DNA of 64,000 nt, taken from the NCBI RefSeq assembly GCF_002865645.1, contig NW_020194512.1, forward strand, positions 2,459,183 to 2,523,182, in the 5' to 3' direction. The stretch is from Hyaloscypha bicolor E. Taxonomy: Eukaryota > Ascomycota > Leotiomycetes > Helotiales > Hyaloscyphaceae. The notes under the pieces were generated by a model, which made no database searches, was not told where the DNA came from, and saw nothing but the letters and a program-made list of their open reading frames with translations. Below, in pieces: positions 38,240-48,617 of this stretch; the stretch's first letter is position 1, and the number at the start of each line of letters is the position of its first letter. Both the position numbers and the translations under genes were made by a program.

Positions 38240-38957
38240 TTTGTGGAGAAGGACTGGAAGATTTGTGAAGAGATTTTTAAAGGGGAATTGAGGAAGTTGA
38301 GATGAAATATTGGAGGCTGACAGAGCGACACTGCCCCTTTTGATTGATTACCAACTCGGTACCAACGTGCTGTACCAAGGCACTACCCATCGACCAATCA
38401 AAGGAGGCGCGAGATTTAGAGCAAGTCTTAATCACTGAATTATGAAGCTATTCCAAGTTCAGTTGATCACGGTTCGCCATTCTGCGCTGTGTCGTTGAGA
38501 TATCCACCGCAAAACAGGCCTTTGGAAAGATAGGGGGAGGCTCTGGCACCTGATGCGTAGCGAGTCCTGCTCTGTGCTTGCTCCATGAAGTGTTCATGAT
38601 ATTCTCCGAGTCCTCTCAACCACGATCACTTGTTTTCGCTGAATATTATGGAACAATCAAGAATTTTAAAGACTCATCGCTGTGTGACTGTCTCTTGCTC
38701 AAACAGTCAATGACACAACTTTCTTAGTTCATTGGAGTGAATTCTACCTCCTGAAAACCGGAAATTTTGGACGATTTTATTGTGTTCATTTACCACCGAT
38801 AATCTTCCCCTGTTTTTAATTGAAAAACGCTCTGAATATTTACTTAGAATGGAATTATAGGAACGGCCCGCACCACTTTGGGACCCAAACTCTCACCCAC
38901 ACGGTCTGTCCACCTCCTCAGGCCAAATCCAAATAATCGTCCTAGACAGCTCTACAA
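38240..38957. promoter_or_regulatory. Divergent intergenic region, likely shared promoter
   Basis: Separates the start of the transcription-factor-like gene (- strand) from the start of the Gfd2-like gene (+ strand). It holds AT-rich segments near 38,640-38,860 and a pyrimidine-rich tract just before 38,958. No specific binding site could be assigned. Confidence 0.45.
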
Positions 38958-39917
38958 ATGACCTCCGATTTCCAAGAACCTTCCAATGTCGCCGGCACAA
39001 GTAATTACCACGAGCCTGACGGAAGGGAGGAAGACATGGCGCAGAAAGGACCAGAACCAGGTGTCCCACTCCTCCGCGACCTTCTTGGGCTCACTTCCAA
39101 CTCTCGTCCCAACGCCCCTGAATTCCGCCCTCCAATATTCATCTCAATCCCCACGCTCTCATCCAAAAAGAAAACAGACCTCCCGCTAACCCTCTCAATT
39201 TTCGACCTCCTCGACCTCTCTCATCTCCCACCCCAAAACATCCTCACAACCCACACATTCACCACAAAACTCGCTCTCTGGTGGACAAATCCGGCCCCCT
39301 CCTCCGCCCACCGAAAGATAAAAACAACACCTATCCTCGTAACCAAGTCATTCATCTCACTAGAACACCTCTTACCTCAAAATCGCGACCTAGTTTTCGT
39401 CTCCACAGGCGTAGGAAGGGATTTACGTCCCGTCTCATCACTGCTCCGCTCTCTAGGTATGAACGCCAAGACGAAAGTAGTCGGGATCTTCGATGTCGAT
39501 ATGCTAGCCAAAGATATCGTGGCTCTCGATCCTCCTCCTTCTTCGATTCCGGCGATTTTGCAGGGCTTAGAAGAGAAGGCAGGGAACGGGTGTGAGGAGA
39601 CGGAGTTCGTGATGAGGGCTATGCTTCTGCTTGTTTTGGAGAGTTGTAAGGATGAGGTTAGGGATGAGATTGGGAGGACGTGGGTGGAGGGTTTGAGGGC
39701 TGTAGGGACTGGGATGGAGGTGATAAAGGGACCTATGGAAGTGGTAAGGAAGGGCGTGAAGAAGGTGGGGAAGGCGGTTATGGGGGGCATTAGGAGGAGC
39801 GGGGAGGAGATTGAGAGGGTTAGGGCGGAGAGGAGGAAGAAGAGGCAGGATGTGGGGGCGAGTGAGGAGTATGTGACTGAAATGCGGCTTTGGGATGGGA
39901 TGTGGGAGTTACTCTGA
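38958..39917 (+). CDS. Gfd2/YDR514C-like protein with a degenerate RNase H-fold domain (319 aa)
   Basis: Single exon from ATG at 38,958. The middle resembles the Gfd2/YDR514C family of DEDD exonuclease-fold proteins. PIFISIPTL (about residue 60) sits where the family has FISIDxE; DLVFVSTGVGRDLRPVSSLL (about 145-165) matches the family GHGxxxDLxxL motif; VVGIFDVDMLAKDIV (about 175-190) matches the next strand with its aspartate; and AGNGCEETEFVMRAMLLLVL (about 208-228) matches the family HxAGNDAxxTLRALLLLA motif. The first catalytic Asp-Glu pair appears replaced by Pro-Thr, so activity is doubtful. The C-terminal 60 residues are Arg/Lys/Glu-rich and helical (IRRSGEEIERVRAERRKKRQ). Role unknown. 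It converges with the LaeA-like gene, stops 164 bp apart. Confidence 0.6.
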   Translation: MTSDFQEPSNVAGTSNYHEPDGREEDMAQKGPEPGVPLLRDLLGLTSNSRPNAPEFRPPIFISIPTLSSKKKTDLPLTLSIFDLLDLSHLPPQNILTTHTFTTKLALWWTNPAPSSAHRKIKTTPILVTKSFISLEHLLPQNRDLVFVSTGVGRDLRPVSSLLRSLGMNAKTKVVGIFDVDMLAKDIVALDPPPSSIPAILQGLEEKAGNGCEETEFVMRAMLLLVLESCKDEVRDEIGRTWVEGLRAVGTGMEVIKGPMEVVRKGVKKVGKAVMGGIRRSGEEIERVRAERRKKRQDVGASEEYVTEMRLWDGMWELL

Positions 39918-40081
39918 GAAAGCTGGTCTTTATGAATCTAGAGTTTGCAGATTAACGCGTTTGGATAACGAAAATGTACCTATCTGTCTAAGCAGTATAT
40001 GCAAAGGACGATTGTCCAAATCCAGGCATATGTAAAGGATCGCTGATCCAGAAGAAAATGTGCAGCCTTGATCTCATGGGC

Positions 40082-41610
40082 TCAAGCACCCCTCGGCTTC
40101 CGCCCATAAACGACCGTTCTGCAAAGGCATTAGCAAGATATTCAAGTAATAAGGGAGGGACTCACATCGGCGAATAAGCTTTGATGTTCGGATTCTTCGT
40201 ATCTCTATTAACCCTCGCCAAAAACTCATCCAACTTCTCCTTCGACCATCCCAACTTCATCATAAACAACCTCGTACTCACACTCTCCAACATCCCATTA
40301 TTCATCTGTGCTTGAGTCCACGCTCCAAGTAATCTCTCTTTCCTGATACTGCTCCACTGATTACTGGGCCACCTGAATTTAACTTCGGTAACCTCTTCGA
40401 ATCCTTTTTCAATCATCCAGCGTTTGTAGTTGGGGACATTCGTCCACTCCACTCCAGTCTTGGTGGCAGCTTCTTTGACATGAGTCTGCCATTCCAGAAG
40501 TGCTGTACCGTTCATACTTCCATCGTCTGAAGTTTGGAGGCACATATCTTGGAGCTCGAAGTAGCCTCCTGGAGCAAGTGCTTCGAACGCTTTGCCGATA
40601 ATAGATGATGGGTCTTTGAAACATGTTGCGAGGGTGCGGCCGTGGATGTAGTCGAATTTTTGAGGGAAGATCCACTCATCTTCTGCGTCGTCTATTTCGA
40701 ATTGTAAGTTTGCCGGAATGCTGAGACTGTTAGTAATATGAGAGGAGTTGAGATAAACTTGACTCACTATTCTGACTGGATAAGTGAGAGGTCTGTTCCT
40801 ATTACTCGAGCTGAGGGGTAGATGTTGGCTGCCAGAGTAAGTATTTTATGTAAATTTGAGAGAATGGGTTAGTACCAAATTCTACAGCCCAAATACCAGT
40901 TCCGGTTGCGACATCGAGAACGTTTTGTGGATTCGGATCAATGGGTGCCAGGTGCAGTTTGCCATCTAAAGTGATGCTCCACATCTTGTGTTGCATATCT
41001 ACATGATTAACTATCATTCCTTTCAGAGCATTTCACAAACCAACCAAGTCTATTCAACTCTACCTATGTCTTCAGTTAGCAAAAGGTTCCAAGTCCCGAA
41101 ACAATGAATCGAACCTCATCATTCGGAAGCATGTATTCTGTCCCCGTCAGCAACCCCCTCTCACAATCTCTCCAGAAAACTCACTCCCATCCTTATAAAC
41201 ATGGTAGGTCCTCCCATTCTCCTCAACAACCTCATCCGCCAAGCTAGAGCCAATGGTATACGTGGAAGACCTGTCGCTATTAGCCTCTCCTCATTTCCTT
41301 CTCTTCCCTCTCCCCGAAATATCACTTACGCATAACTCCCAACCCCCCCAATCGCAGAATCAGAATCACTCCTCATATCACTTGCACTCGCACGCCCACT
41401 TCCCTCACCAACCTATCTCATTCTCAGCGTCACCTCTCAACATCACTTCCCTGGGTATTCACATACATCATCAAACTCCCTACCCCCCTCACCCTCCAAC
41501 TCTTCTCCATCAACCTTCATCGCCTCTCCATACTCATGTTCAGTAATCATGGAGTCTACGTTATCAGGCTGAACCTGATGCCCAGGAACTGGCGCCGCCT
41601 CACCCGCCAT
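40082..41610 (-). CDS. LaeA-like class I SAM-dependent methyltransferase, 378 aa, nine exons
   Basis: Exons 41,610-41,467, 41,412-41,330, 41,276-41,185, 41,137-41,115, 41,063-41,045, 40,998-40,876, 40,828-40,768, 40,720-40,166 and 40,118-40,082. Introns are 46-54 nt and the total is 379 codons including stop. The spliced protein shows the LaeA/UMTA layout: ENGRTYHVYKDGKYMLPNDE (about residues 92-112), RLDMQHKMW, SAM motif I NVLDVATGTGIWAVEF, acidic motif VIGTDLSLIQSE, LQFEIDDAEDEWIFP, YIHGRTLATCF, EALAPGGYFELQD, and the C-terminal ITVVYGRKP. Such proteins methylate unknown targets and some regulate secondary metabolism in the nucleus; this could be LaeA-like rather than LaeA itself. Exon 5 is a 19-nt microexon with a weak donor (GTTCGA) in the intron before it. 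ATG 41,610 is the first ATG in frame. Confidence 0.88.
41045..41063 (-). other. 19-nt microexon of the LaeA-like gene
   Basis: Flanked by acceptor GACATAG and donor GTTGGT. It supplies the residues VELNRL plus one base of Asp and so completes the conserved NDE-x-E-x-RLD-x-QH motif. Skipping it would remove 19 nt and shift the frame. Confidence 0.7.
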
Positions 41611-42355
41611 CCTTGTACTTGGCAATTTCTTCAAGGTTGTCCACTTTCCCGTATCTTGGAAAAGATACGATGAGGATCTTTAGTGCGCAAGGATTTGAGG
41701 AAGGAGCGCCGTGCTACGAGGAGGTAAGATCGATACGAGGTTGGGTGCTCAGGACGTTCAGTGGTTTAGCGCTGAGTGGGGTGTGTGGTGCACGTGATCA
41801 GGTTGAGAGCGAGTCGCTTGGAAAGGGGAGAGGGCGTTGTTGTGAGACATAAGGTGGATGCTGTTTTGAGAGAGCATTGTACTCGTTCATCTTTCAGCAG
41901 GGTTTCAGTTTCAGGTAGTTGTTACTTTCTTGGGCAGTTTTCAGCCCAGACGAAGAAGTCTCGCAGTGTTTAACTATGTACAGCAAAAGATTACAAATAC
42001 TTTATGTTAACAAATGAATGCATGATTGGGTATTATGCGCATATATACAATGCCGCTTTCTGCTACCTCGAGAGTACTTTGCCGCAATTTTCGCTCAAAT
42101 GGCATGCCTGCCCAGTTTCTTCAACACCCGAACTCCAATGCAGATGTCCTTCCCATATCGACGTCCAATGCTATGCATATTCAAACCACCAAGACTCCGT
42201 GGCGCTGAGCGTTTATTGTGCAACCCAACATAACAAGGCCCAAGTCTCTATTGGCCTCTAACCGCAGGCTTTCTTTCTCTTCAATCGCCCCAAAACACCG
42301 TTCAGTCTAAGTGTGCTCTGCGAATTTTTCGATCCAAAGTTGCCTTTCAAGCTCT
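41611..42355. promoter_or_regulatory. Intergenic: promoter of the LaeA-like gene
   Basis: Both neighbours are on the - strand, so this holds the LaeA-like 5' region and the acyltransferase 3' UTR. A CACGTGATC word lies at about 41,791-41,799. No ORF here has a recognisable domain. Confidence 0.4.
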
Positions 42356-43799
42356 TCATTGTGGCAGCAACCTCTTCTCAGCACCCAAATCCGTCTGCGG
42401 CTCCTCAAAAACATATTTCACCAGCCGCTCTGTCGTCCTCGCACACCAAGGGTCCACATACTTCGTCCAGTAAAATGCGGACAAATACACAATGCCCAAC
42501 CAAACTGGCAATAGCGCCCAGAACTGAAATCTCCCACAGATCTGCAACGGAGGCCCAGGCTGGATGCCCCCGTCCTCAACTATGATATCTCTCGGTAAAT
42601 GGACCCCGAAATACATCCACGCTAATATCGAGCGCAGGAGCGAGCCGTGCAGGAGGTACACAGCGAACGAGTGCTTGCCGAACCAGAGCAGGTATTTGCT
42701 TGACAGGAAGGATTTCGCCACGTTGGAGAAGTGGATTCCGAGCGCGACGAAGATGAGGCCTATGGCGGTGTAAAATCGTGGCGTGTCGTTTTCTCTGGGG
42801 AAGATATAGTGGGACCAGTCTTCCATTGCTTTGGACCAGGGCATCCAGCCTGGTTCGGCTTCGGGGTAGGAGGCGAGGTAAAGCCCAAGAATGAAGAAGA
42901 TGGGGGTGAGGAGTCGTCCTGGCCATTTGCGGGCGTTGCACCAGCTTTGGTGGGTTGGGTCTTGGGAGAGATCGGAGAGGAAAACGCCAAAGAAGGAGAG
43001 CATTCCAAAAGTTGCTGCCTCGGATTAGCATAAAAATGAGGGGAGGGCGGTTGACATATGACTTACAGTCGTTGCTGATATAGAAATAGACGAACAGACC
43101 CAATTCAAGCATTATGCGGTATCTCGTCTTGCAATATGCGGCTGCGAAAAGGAAAATAAATACCAACATGCTTGACTTCAACAACGGGAGCATCGTCCAT
43201 GTGTGGTGGTCGTACATATTCCACCCCCTCGACCAAGTCATGATCATCTCCAACAGCAGGCTGTATATCGCTTCCCCAATATAAGGCGTCATTCTTGGCG
43301 CAGAAAAGTTCAACCACCAACTGTCCGCCTTCTCCGCCACCTGGAAAACCCCGAACTGACAAAAGAACCATGTTATAGTTGTTGCTATGGCGGTTGGGAG
43401 TATAAGTCGCGGTACTCGACGAAAAGCACTCCTCGAGACTCCATTGAACATTGCATTTCGTTCTCCCGCCCGAATCTGGCGTATCGGTTTGAGGGCGCAA
43501 ACATATCCTGTGACCAAGGCGAAGATGGCAACTCCAATTCGGCCCTGGGTTAACACTCGCAGAAAAGGATATTGAAAGAGTTTTGGCGGAGTATCTACTT
43601 CGGAGGTGGGCTTCATAAGATCGAGAAAGAATCCGCGCGTAATATGTGTGGAAATAACCAGAACGGACGCCAGGCCGCGGAGGCCCTGTGGAAATGTTAG
43701 GTTCAATTGAGAAAGGAAACTTGCCTTTTGAATTAAGCTCCTGACGAAAAGATTATTCGAACTTACATCCACCCATTTCACGTTCTCCGGCCTACTCAT
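42356..43799 (-). CDS. Acyltransferase 3 family integral membrane protein, 436 aa
   Basis: Exons 43,799-43,767, 43,685-43,067 and 43,014-42,356; introns of 81 and 52 nt with GTAAGT donors and AACAG-like and GGCAG acceptors, phases 0 and 1. The protein opens MSRPENVKWVDGLRGLASVL, where the DGLRGLA tract is the Acyl_transf_3 (PF01757) N-terminal signature, followed by HITRGFF, whose His is the likely catalytic residue. GRIGVAIFALVTGYV (about 60-80) is the next conserved block, and SAFRRVPRLILP follows. About ten hydrophobic helices follow, the last ones including KHSFAVYLLHGSLLRSILAW. Members move acyl groups onto sugars, lipids or antibiotics; the substrate here is not predictable. The 33-nt first exon was chosen because splicing joins the family motif without a gap. 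It lies upstream of and in tandem with the LaeA-like gene. Confidence 0.85.
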
Positions 43800-46700
43800 C
43801 GTGCCCTCACGGTTCTAAAGGCGTCGGCATTCGTCAACCCGCCGCAGAATGGCGACAACGTGCAAAATTGTTTGGCTGGAAAATAACAAGTAGTTTTTGC
43901 ACTCGTCGACAAAAGTTGGGGGCGTGGAAGTCGGAAACCACTGGTAAAGGGGAATTAGACAGTGTTCAAGATGAGCTTGGCGGGGGAAAAAGAAAGACGC
44001 AAGATGTGGCTGACGGCTGGGAGATATGCTCTTGATGGACAGGCCAACTTCCCGCTGTGGAGCATGCCATGCACACTGACGAGATGGGAGTGGGGAGCAA
44101 GCACCTCCATCCTCAGCCTCCGTCCGACTCCTGTCAAATTGGAGTACGAGGTACGTACCGAGCAATTTCAACCCCTGAAAACTAGTCTGTCCTATCGCAC
44201 CTCATGCCAAGAACGGATAGAACCGATCTTGCCGGTTCCTGTCGGGTATTCAAGTATCTTTGACAGGATACTTTTGTCCACTAGCATATTGAAAACTTTT
44301 ATAACGTTGCACTTTGCGTCACTTGTGTTACTGCACTCGTGAACCTCTTTCTCCAAGTTCATGAGTAACCGAATCTGAGGTTACATCGATGATCTGTGTG
44401 CTCTAAAGGGGCATGTCGACATAACACGGGCTAAAAAAAGGTACCCGGGAGTTCGAGACGGCAAGGGGTATTAAAATGTCAAACCGTGCGGCGGCGCGGC
44501 CTGCTCCTTTGTGTCACACGAAGACAGCGAAGTCAAAGCTAAATCGTCAACAATATCGACTACAACATCTGTCTGATCGTCACTTCACGGCGGTCTGTTG
44601 CAGGGTATTGTGTTAACTTGCACGAGCTGGAGTCCGAATTTGCAGCCTTTGGGGACGGACAGCTGCTGCAGCATGCGAACTTCGTCTTTTGACGAACGAG
44701 CACGCGTAATCGTCCCTTCTGTTCTCTGTCCAAGTTCGCCTTGTTTCACTCTACCGCATGATCACTAGGCGCCCTCAGCCCATCAGTAGTGGCTTCACCC
44801 CCTGATCCAGGGCAAACCCCACACCCAATTGCGACAAGCGAACCTGTACAAGCAGCCGCCCCGAGTGAGGTCTCGCGGAGAAAAGATGGCCCTCAGGCCT
44901 TCAGGGGCTCCGGGCATTACGACCACTAGTGAGCATAAACGTGATACGCTGGGGTAGAAGACTCCTTCCACCTGTTCTCGAGCTTTTCAAGGGGAAAAAT
45001 TAATCCACTTGTGCAGCGGCCCTCCATCTCCTCGTTCTAGAATCCAAGCCCTTGGCTCATGAGTGGTGCGACAAAATTGCGCTGCCGATGCCGATGGACA
45101 AATTAAACGCTTCGGTTGGGCGTTGCTAGCTTCTCCTTTTTGAGCGCCTGAACCCACCCCCTAACTCAACCAAGCCCACATAAAAATGACCCTACCCTAT
45201 CTTTCACGCTTTGGACGACTGATAACGATCTCCTTCCCACATGAAGCAAAGTTTCCCACGGCGGCCCAGCATCTCACATGATCAAATCCCCCAATTAACG
45301 AAGCTTACGCCCTCAACCCCATAATTCCTGAGCATCTGGAAGGCGGAAGGCCGCTTCCTTGATCCCGGGGATCCACAGGGCCTCCGATCAAAGATGATCG
45401 AAATTTCCCCTGATGACGACGCAGATTTGCTGACAGCCACTTAGAAGTTAGCAACGAGGGTTAGGATTCAGGGGTAAGGCACATGCAAGAATGGGTTACG
45501 GAGTAAAGGAAGAAGAGAACTTAAGCTTAAAGCTGACAATTAGAATCTAGAGAAGTATAAACTCCTTTACCATTTCTCCTCGGTCCCGAAGTCGCACTTC
45601 CCTTCTAAATGTCCGGATCCCCTTCCTTGGGACGCGTGGCAGTTGCGGAGCTCGCAATTTAGCCTGCCGTGCAGCCGTGGGTTACACTGGCGGCGCGGGC
45701 GTCCGCCAAATGCCGGAATATTTGAACCTCTTACAAGAAGGTAACTATTGGAAAAACTGTGCGGTGAGCAAGGTTTCCAGGTCCGGAAGCCGTTTCAAGA
45801 GAGGATCAGATAAACGGGAGATTGCGAAATGCCAATCGAGGGTTCTGAGACGAACAAGGACGGGTAGATCGGCTCAAGCCTCAAGGCCAAGCATCGCGTG
45901 CATTGATGGATTTTTATGGGGCCGAGATAAGCTGTAAGCAGTTCAAGGTCGTGATCAAGAGTTGATCCCCTGAATTCTTTAAATTAACAAATGTTGTGTC
46001 GAAAGAGTTCTATCCAAACAATAAATACAACTGTCCTGAAAACAAAGTCTTATTCTTTGCGTTAATCCATTCTGCGAGGCTGCAGATCAGAAAGTGACGT
46101 TGGGAACGATGGAAGAAGCCGTCAGCCCACTCAGCTCATCCCTGAATCCTGCTCTTGGCACAATATTTCCCTGCAAGAAAGATACAGTAAGAGATCGTCA
46201 TCCCCCTATTTTCCTTCGCTTGGCATTCTTTCCTTTCAACAAATCTTGGTGATACAGAGTACCGGTACACGATGTTACGCCGGAAGTGCGAGAGATCGCT
46301 CGCTTTTACTTCTTAGCAGGCACAATAGTTCCAAGACACAAAGGATCTGCTTTACCCTAAGAGGTACCATTCCAGCAAATCCAAGAGTTCCATAAGCTGG
46401 TTTCCCTGTTAGCGCAGCATCTTCCAGAAAATGTTTTGGAACTATTACGCCGAGGGTGAAATATGTTGAACTTTGGACGCGTCCTTGTAGAATCTTTCAA
46501 GCCATCGGTTCCAGGGAGAAATGGTACGTGGTTCAATTTATTCCAGACGTCTCGCATCGAAGAACAGTTCCCTCCGCCGAAATAAATTTTGTGGGTTTCC
46601 TCACTCAGATTGATTACAAATTTCTACTCAACGACATGATTTGTACCCCACAAAAGGGCAGAAGGGCTATTGTATGGTAATGTGTCTCTGATCGCATTTC

Positions 46701-47502
46701 CGTCGGAAACTTTCCGGTGGAGGGTTGTATTCCGAATTCGTCAAGTGTTGCGAGGGAAACACCTGGTCATTGGAGCTGGATGCTGTAATTAAAGTGCAAA
46801 AGTGCTTTTTTATCCTCATGCATCGCTGCATCTCTGAAAGTGCAAGCGATTCTCAAGTCCCTTTTGAGCGAAGTCTGCGAAGTCATTATCGTCAAGTGAG
46901 CATAGTAAATGACTCCGTTTTCAAGTCGTCGCATTAAGCCCTCTCGACTTTCGCAACAAGCGTTGTGCGGAATTTGAAATTTAAAAAATGCTATCCTCCA
47001 CCTGAAGATAGTGCGAAGAGGGTGCTTTCATCATTTATATGTGTAAAGATAAAGTTAAGACGATGGATGGCCCAGCAATCCAAAAAGAGGTAAGTTTCGC
47101 TAACCCCTAGTCTCCGCTCAACTATCTTCTTTGGTCCCAACCATATTCATGGCGTCACTCATTTCTAGAATCGAACATCCTGATCAAATACCTCTGAACC
47201 ACAGAACAGCCTGAAAAGTCCTTATCAGTCAATTACAAAATCAGCTGTTTCGTTTCCGACATTTGATTTTCGAAAGAAGCAAAGATGTGGTGCTACCAAA
47301 TCACCATCGTCCGGCTCATTTATAAACTCTTCAAGAAGAAGCGCAGGGACGAGAAGAAGAGTGACGCAACCTCGGATTCATATCACACTTAAATTTGCCC
47401 ACACAGTACAGCCAACTCAATTATCTTAACTTTGAATCCAGCTCAAGTAAGATTACGTTCCTCCCCTTCATCCTCAGGGGGAAGAGGGTTAATGAAAACA
47501 GA
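43800..47502. other. 3.7-kb gap without a recognisable gene
   Basis: The left part is the promoter of the acyltransferase. I found only short, mutually overlapping ORFs, many without an ATG. One 35-codon ORF at 47,285-47,392 starts MWCYQITIVRLIYKLFKKK and has a hydrophobic then basic layout; it may be a small peptide gene or a uORF of the next gene. A probable GTAAGT donor at about 47,091 and TTTCTAG acceptor at about 47,163-47,169 suggest transcribed, spliced leader sequence. No tRNA, rRNA or tandem repeat was seen. Confidence 0.4.
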
Positions 47503-47949
47503 ATGGAGAACCTCGTCCTCGGCCACTCACTCGACCCCGACGCCAGAGAAATCACCAAACTCGTCGGGCAAGAAATCCTCCGCTGGGGCATCCACATAGC
47601 TATCTTCCTCGTTGTCGTCGTCGCCGTCTTTCTATGGCGTCATGAGACGGATGGGGAGGTACAGAGAGAGCAGGTTTGCGGAATATTGGAAGGGGAGATT
47701 TTGAGGGGTTGTGAGGTTGACGGGTTTCAGGGGACGGAAGAGAGGAAGATGTGGTTTTTGGAACGGTTGGGGGGTTTGCAGGTCCAGGAGATCAAGAACA
47801 AAGGCAACGACGAAGGAAAGTGGGAGGACAAGTTGCACAGGTTTAATCGTGCTTGTGTTGAGGTGGCTGAGATGAGTGAGAGGTTTGAGCGATCCAAAAG
47901 GGTCAAGGAGGATGTCGGGAAGGAATGGAAGGATATCTGGTGTGATTGA
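47503..47949 (+). CDS. Unrecognised single-pass membrane protein (148 aa)
   Basis: ATG at 47,503; the frame is open further upstream but without another ATG. One strong transmembrane segment at about residues 29-45 (HIAIFLVVVVAVFLW) is followed by a charged tail with helical character (ERSKRVKEDVGKEWKDIW). There is no signal peptide and no domain that I know. A possible 36-nt 5' UTR intron (GTAAGA...CTCAG, about 47,447-47,481) lies just upstream. The layout, TM helix then acidic/basic helix with an EVQREQ...EGEIL tract, resembles the middle of the broken gene downstream (EVKRHQ...ELEIL), so the two may be distant paralogues. Function unknown. Confidence 0.5.
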   Translation: MENLVLGHSLDPDAREITKLVGQEILRWGIHIAIFLVVVVAVFLWRHETDGEVQREQVCGILEGEILRGCEVDGFQGTEERKMWFLERLGGLQVQEIKNKGNDEGKWEDKLHRFNRACVEVAEMSERFERSKRVKEDVGKEWKDIWCD

Positions 47950-48617
47950 AATCCGACATAGGCTCTTAATCCTCAGGGCATGATGGAGATCGGGGAGAGG
48001 ATTTTTGATGAGCTCCCTGAGGATAATTCATGGAGGGGCGTCTAGGAGTGCATTGGTTGCTTAGTTTACGAACTTCTTTCAGTCTCGGCCGGTATTTTTC
48101 TTGCCCACCTATGAGTACATTTTGGAACTTCACGTCGCTGTAATTCACTACATTCTCGTGCTTGAGCTACGCGGATATAACTTTAGTGTGAGGTGTATTG
48201 TTGCTGAGGTTCTTTATTATGGAACTTCACATAAGACACGGCCTTATGGTTCCATGGAAGATACTCCCACACCCAAACCCGGCCAGCAAGTCCATCGTGT
48301 TCAATCCCCCTGTGGATAAATTAATGCTTTCTGATCAGACAACTTCAGTCACCCTCGACCGATAATTCCAAGTTCAATACTCTGCACCAAGAGTTTTTTA
48401 GACTTGAGGAGGTGATTCCGTTCATATTTTAGTCATGTGACTTGGGCAACATCCCAACCCAAGTATCATCTGCGGGACCTTTCCCAAGATATCGAGCGGA
48501 CTAAAGCAAGAAAAGGGAACTTTCCTTTCTGAGAAGAACGATTAAGCTCTTACCAGCTTCTCGCTAGATAGCTCCTCCAAGTTTACGATGGATTTTTCTT
48601 AGCTCAAAATCGCAACC
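47950..48617. other. Intergenic between the two membrane-protein loci
   Basis: Both neighbours are on the + strand. ORFs of 60-72 codons exist here without domain features. A TCATGTGACTTGGG word at 48,433-48,446 is the only conspicuous site; no specific regulator is implied. Confidence 0.35.

Noticed and set aside
42576..43190. Arg/Pro-rich extension of the 43,799 ORF past the splice donor
   Set aside because: It is read-through of the intron into the wrong frame; splicing at 43,067/43,014 restores the acyltransferase.
44440..44470. tRNA T-arm-like word GGGAGTTCGAGACGG
   Set aside because: The stem does not pair properly, and no acceptor, D or anticodon arm can be drawn around it.
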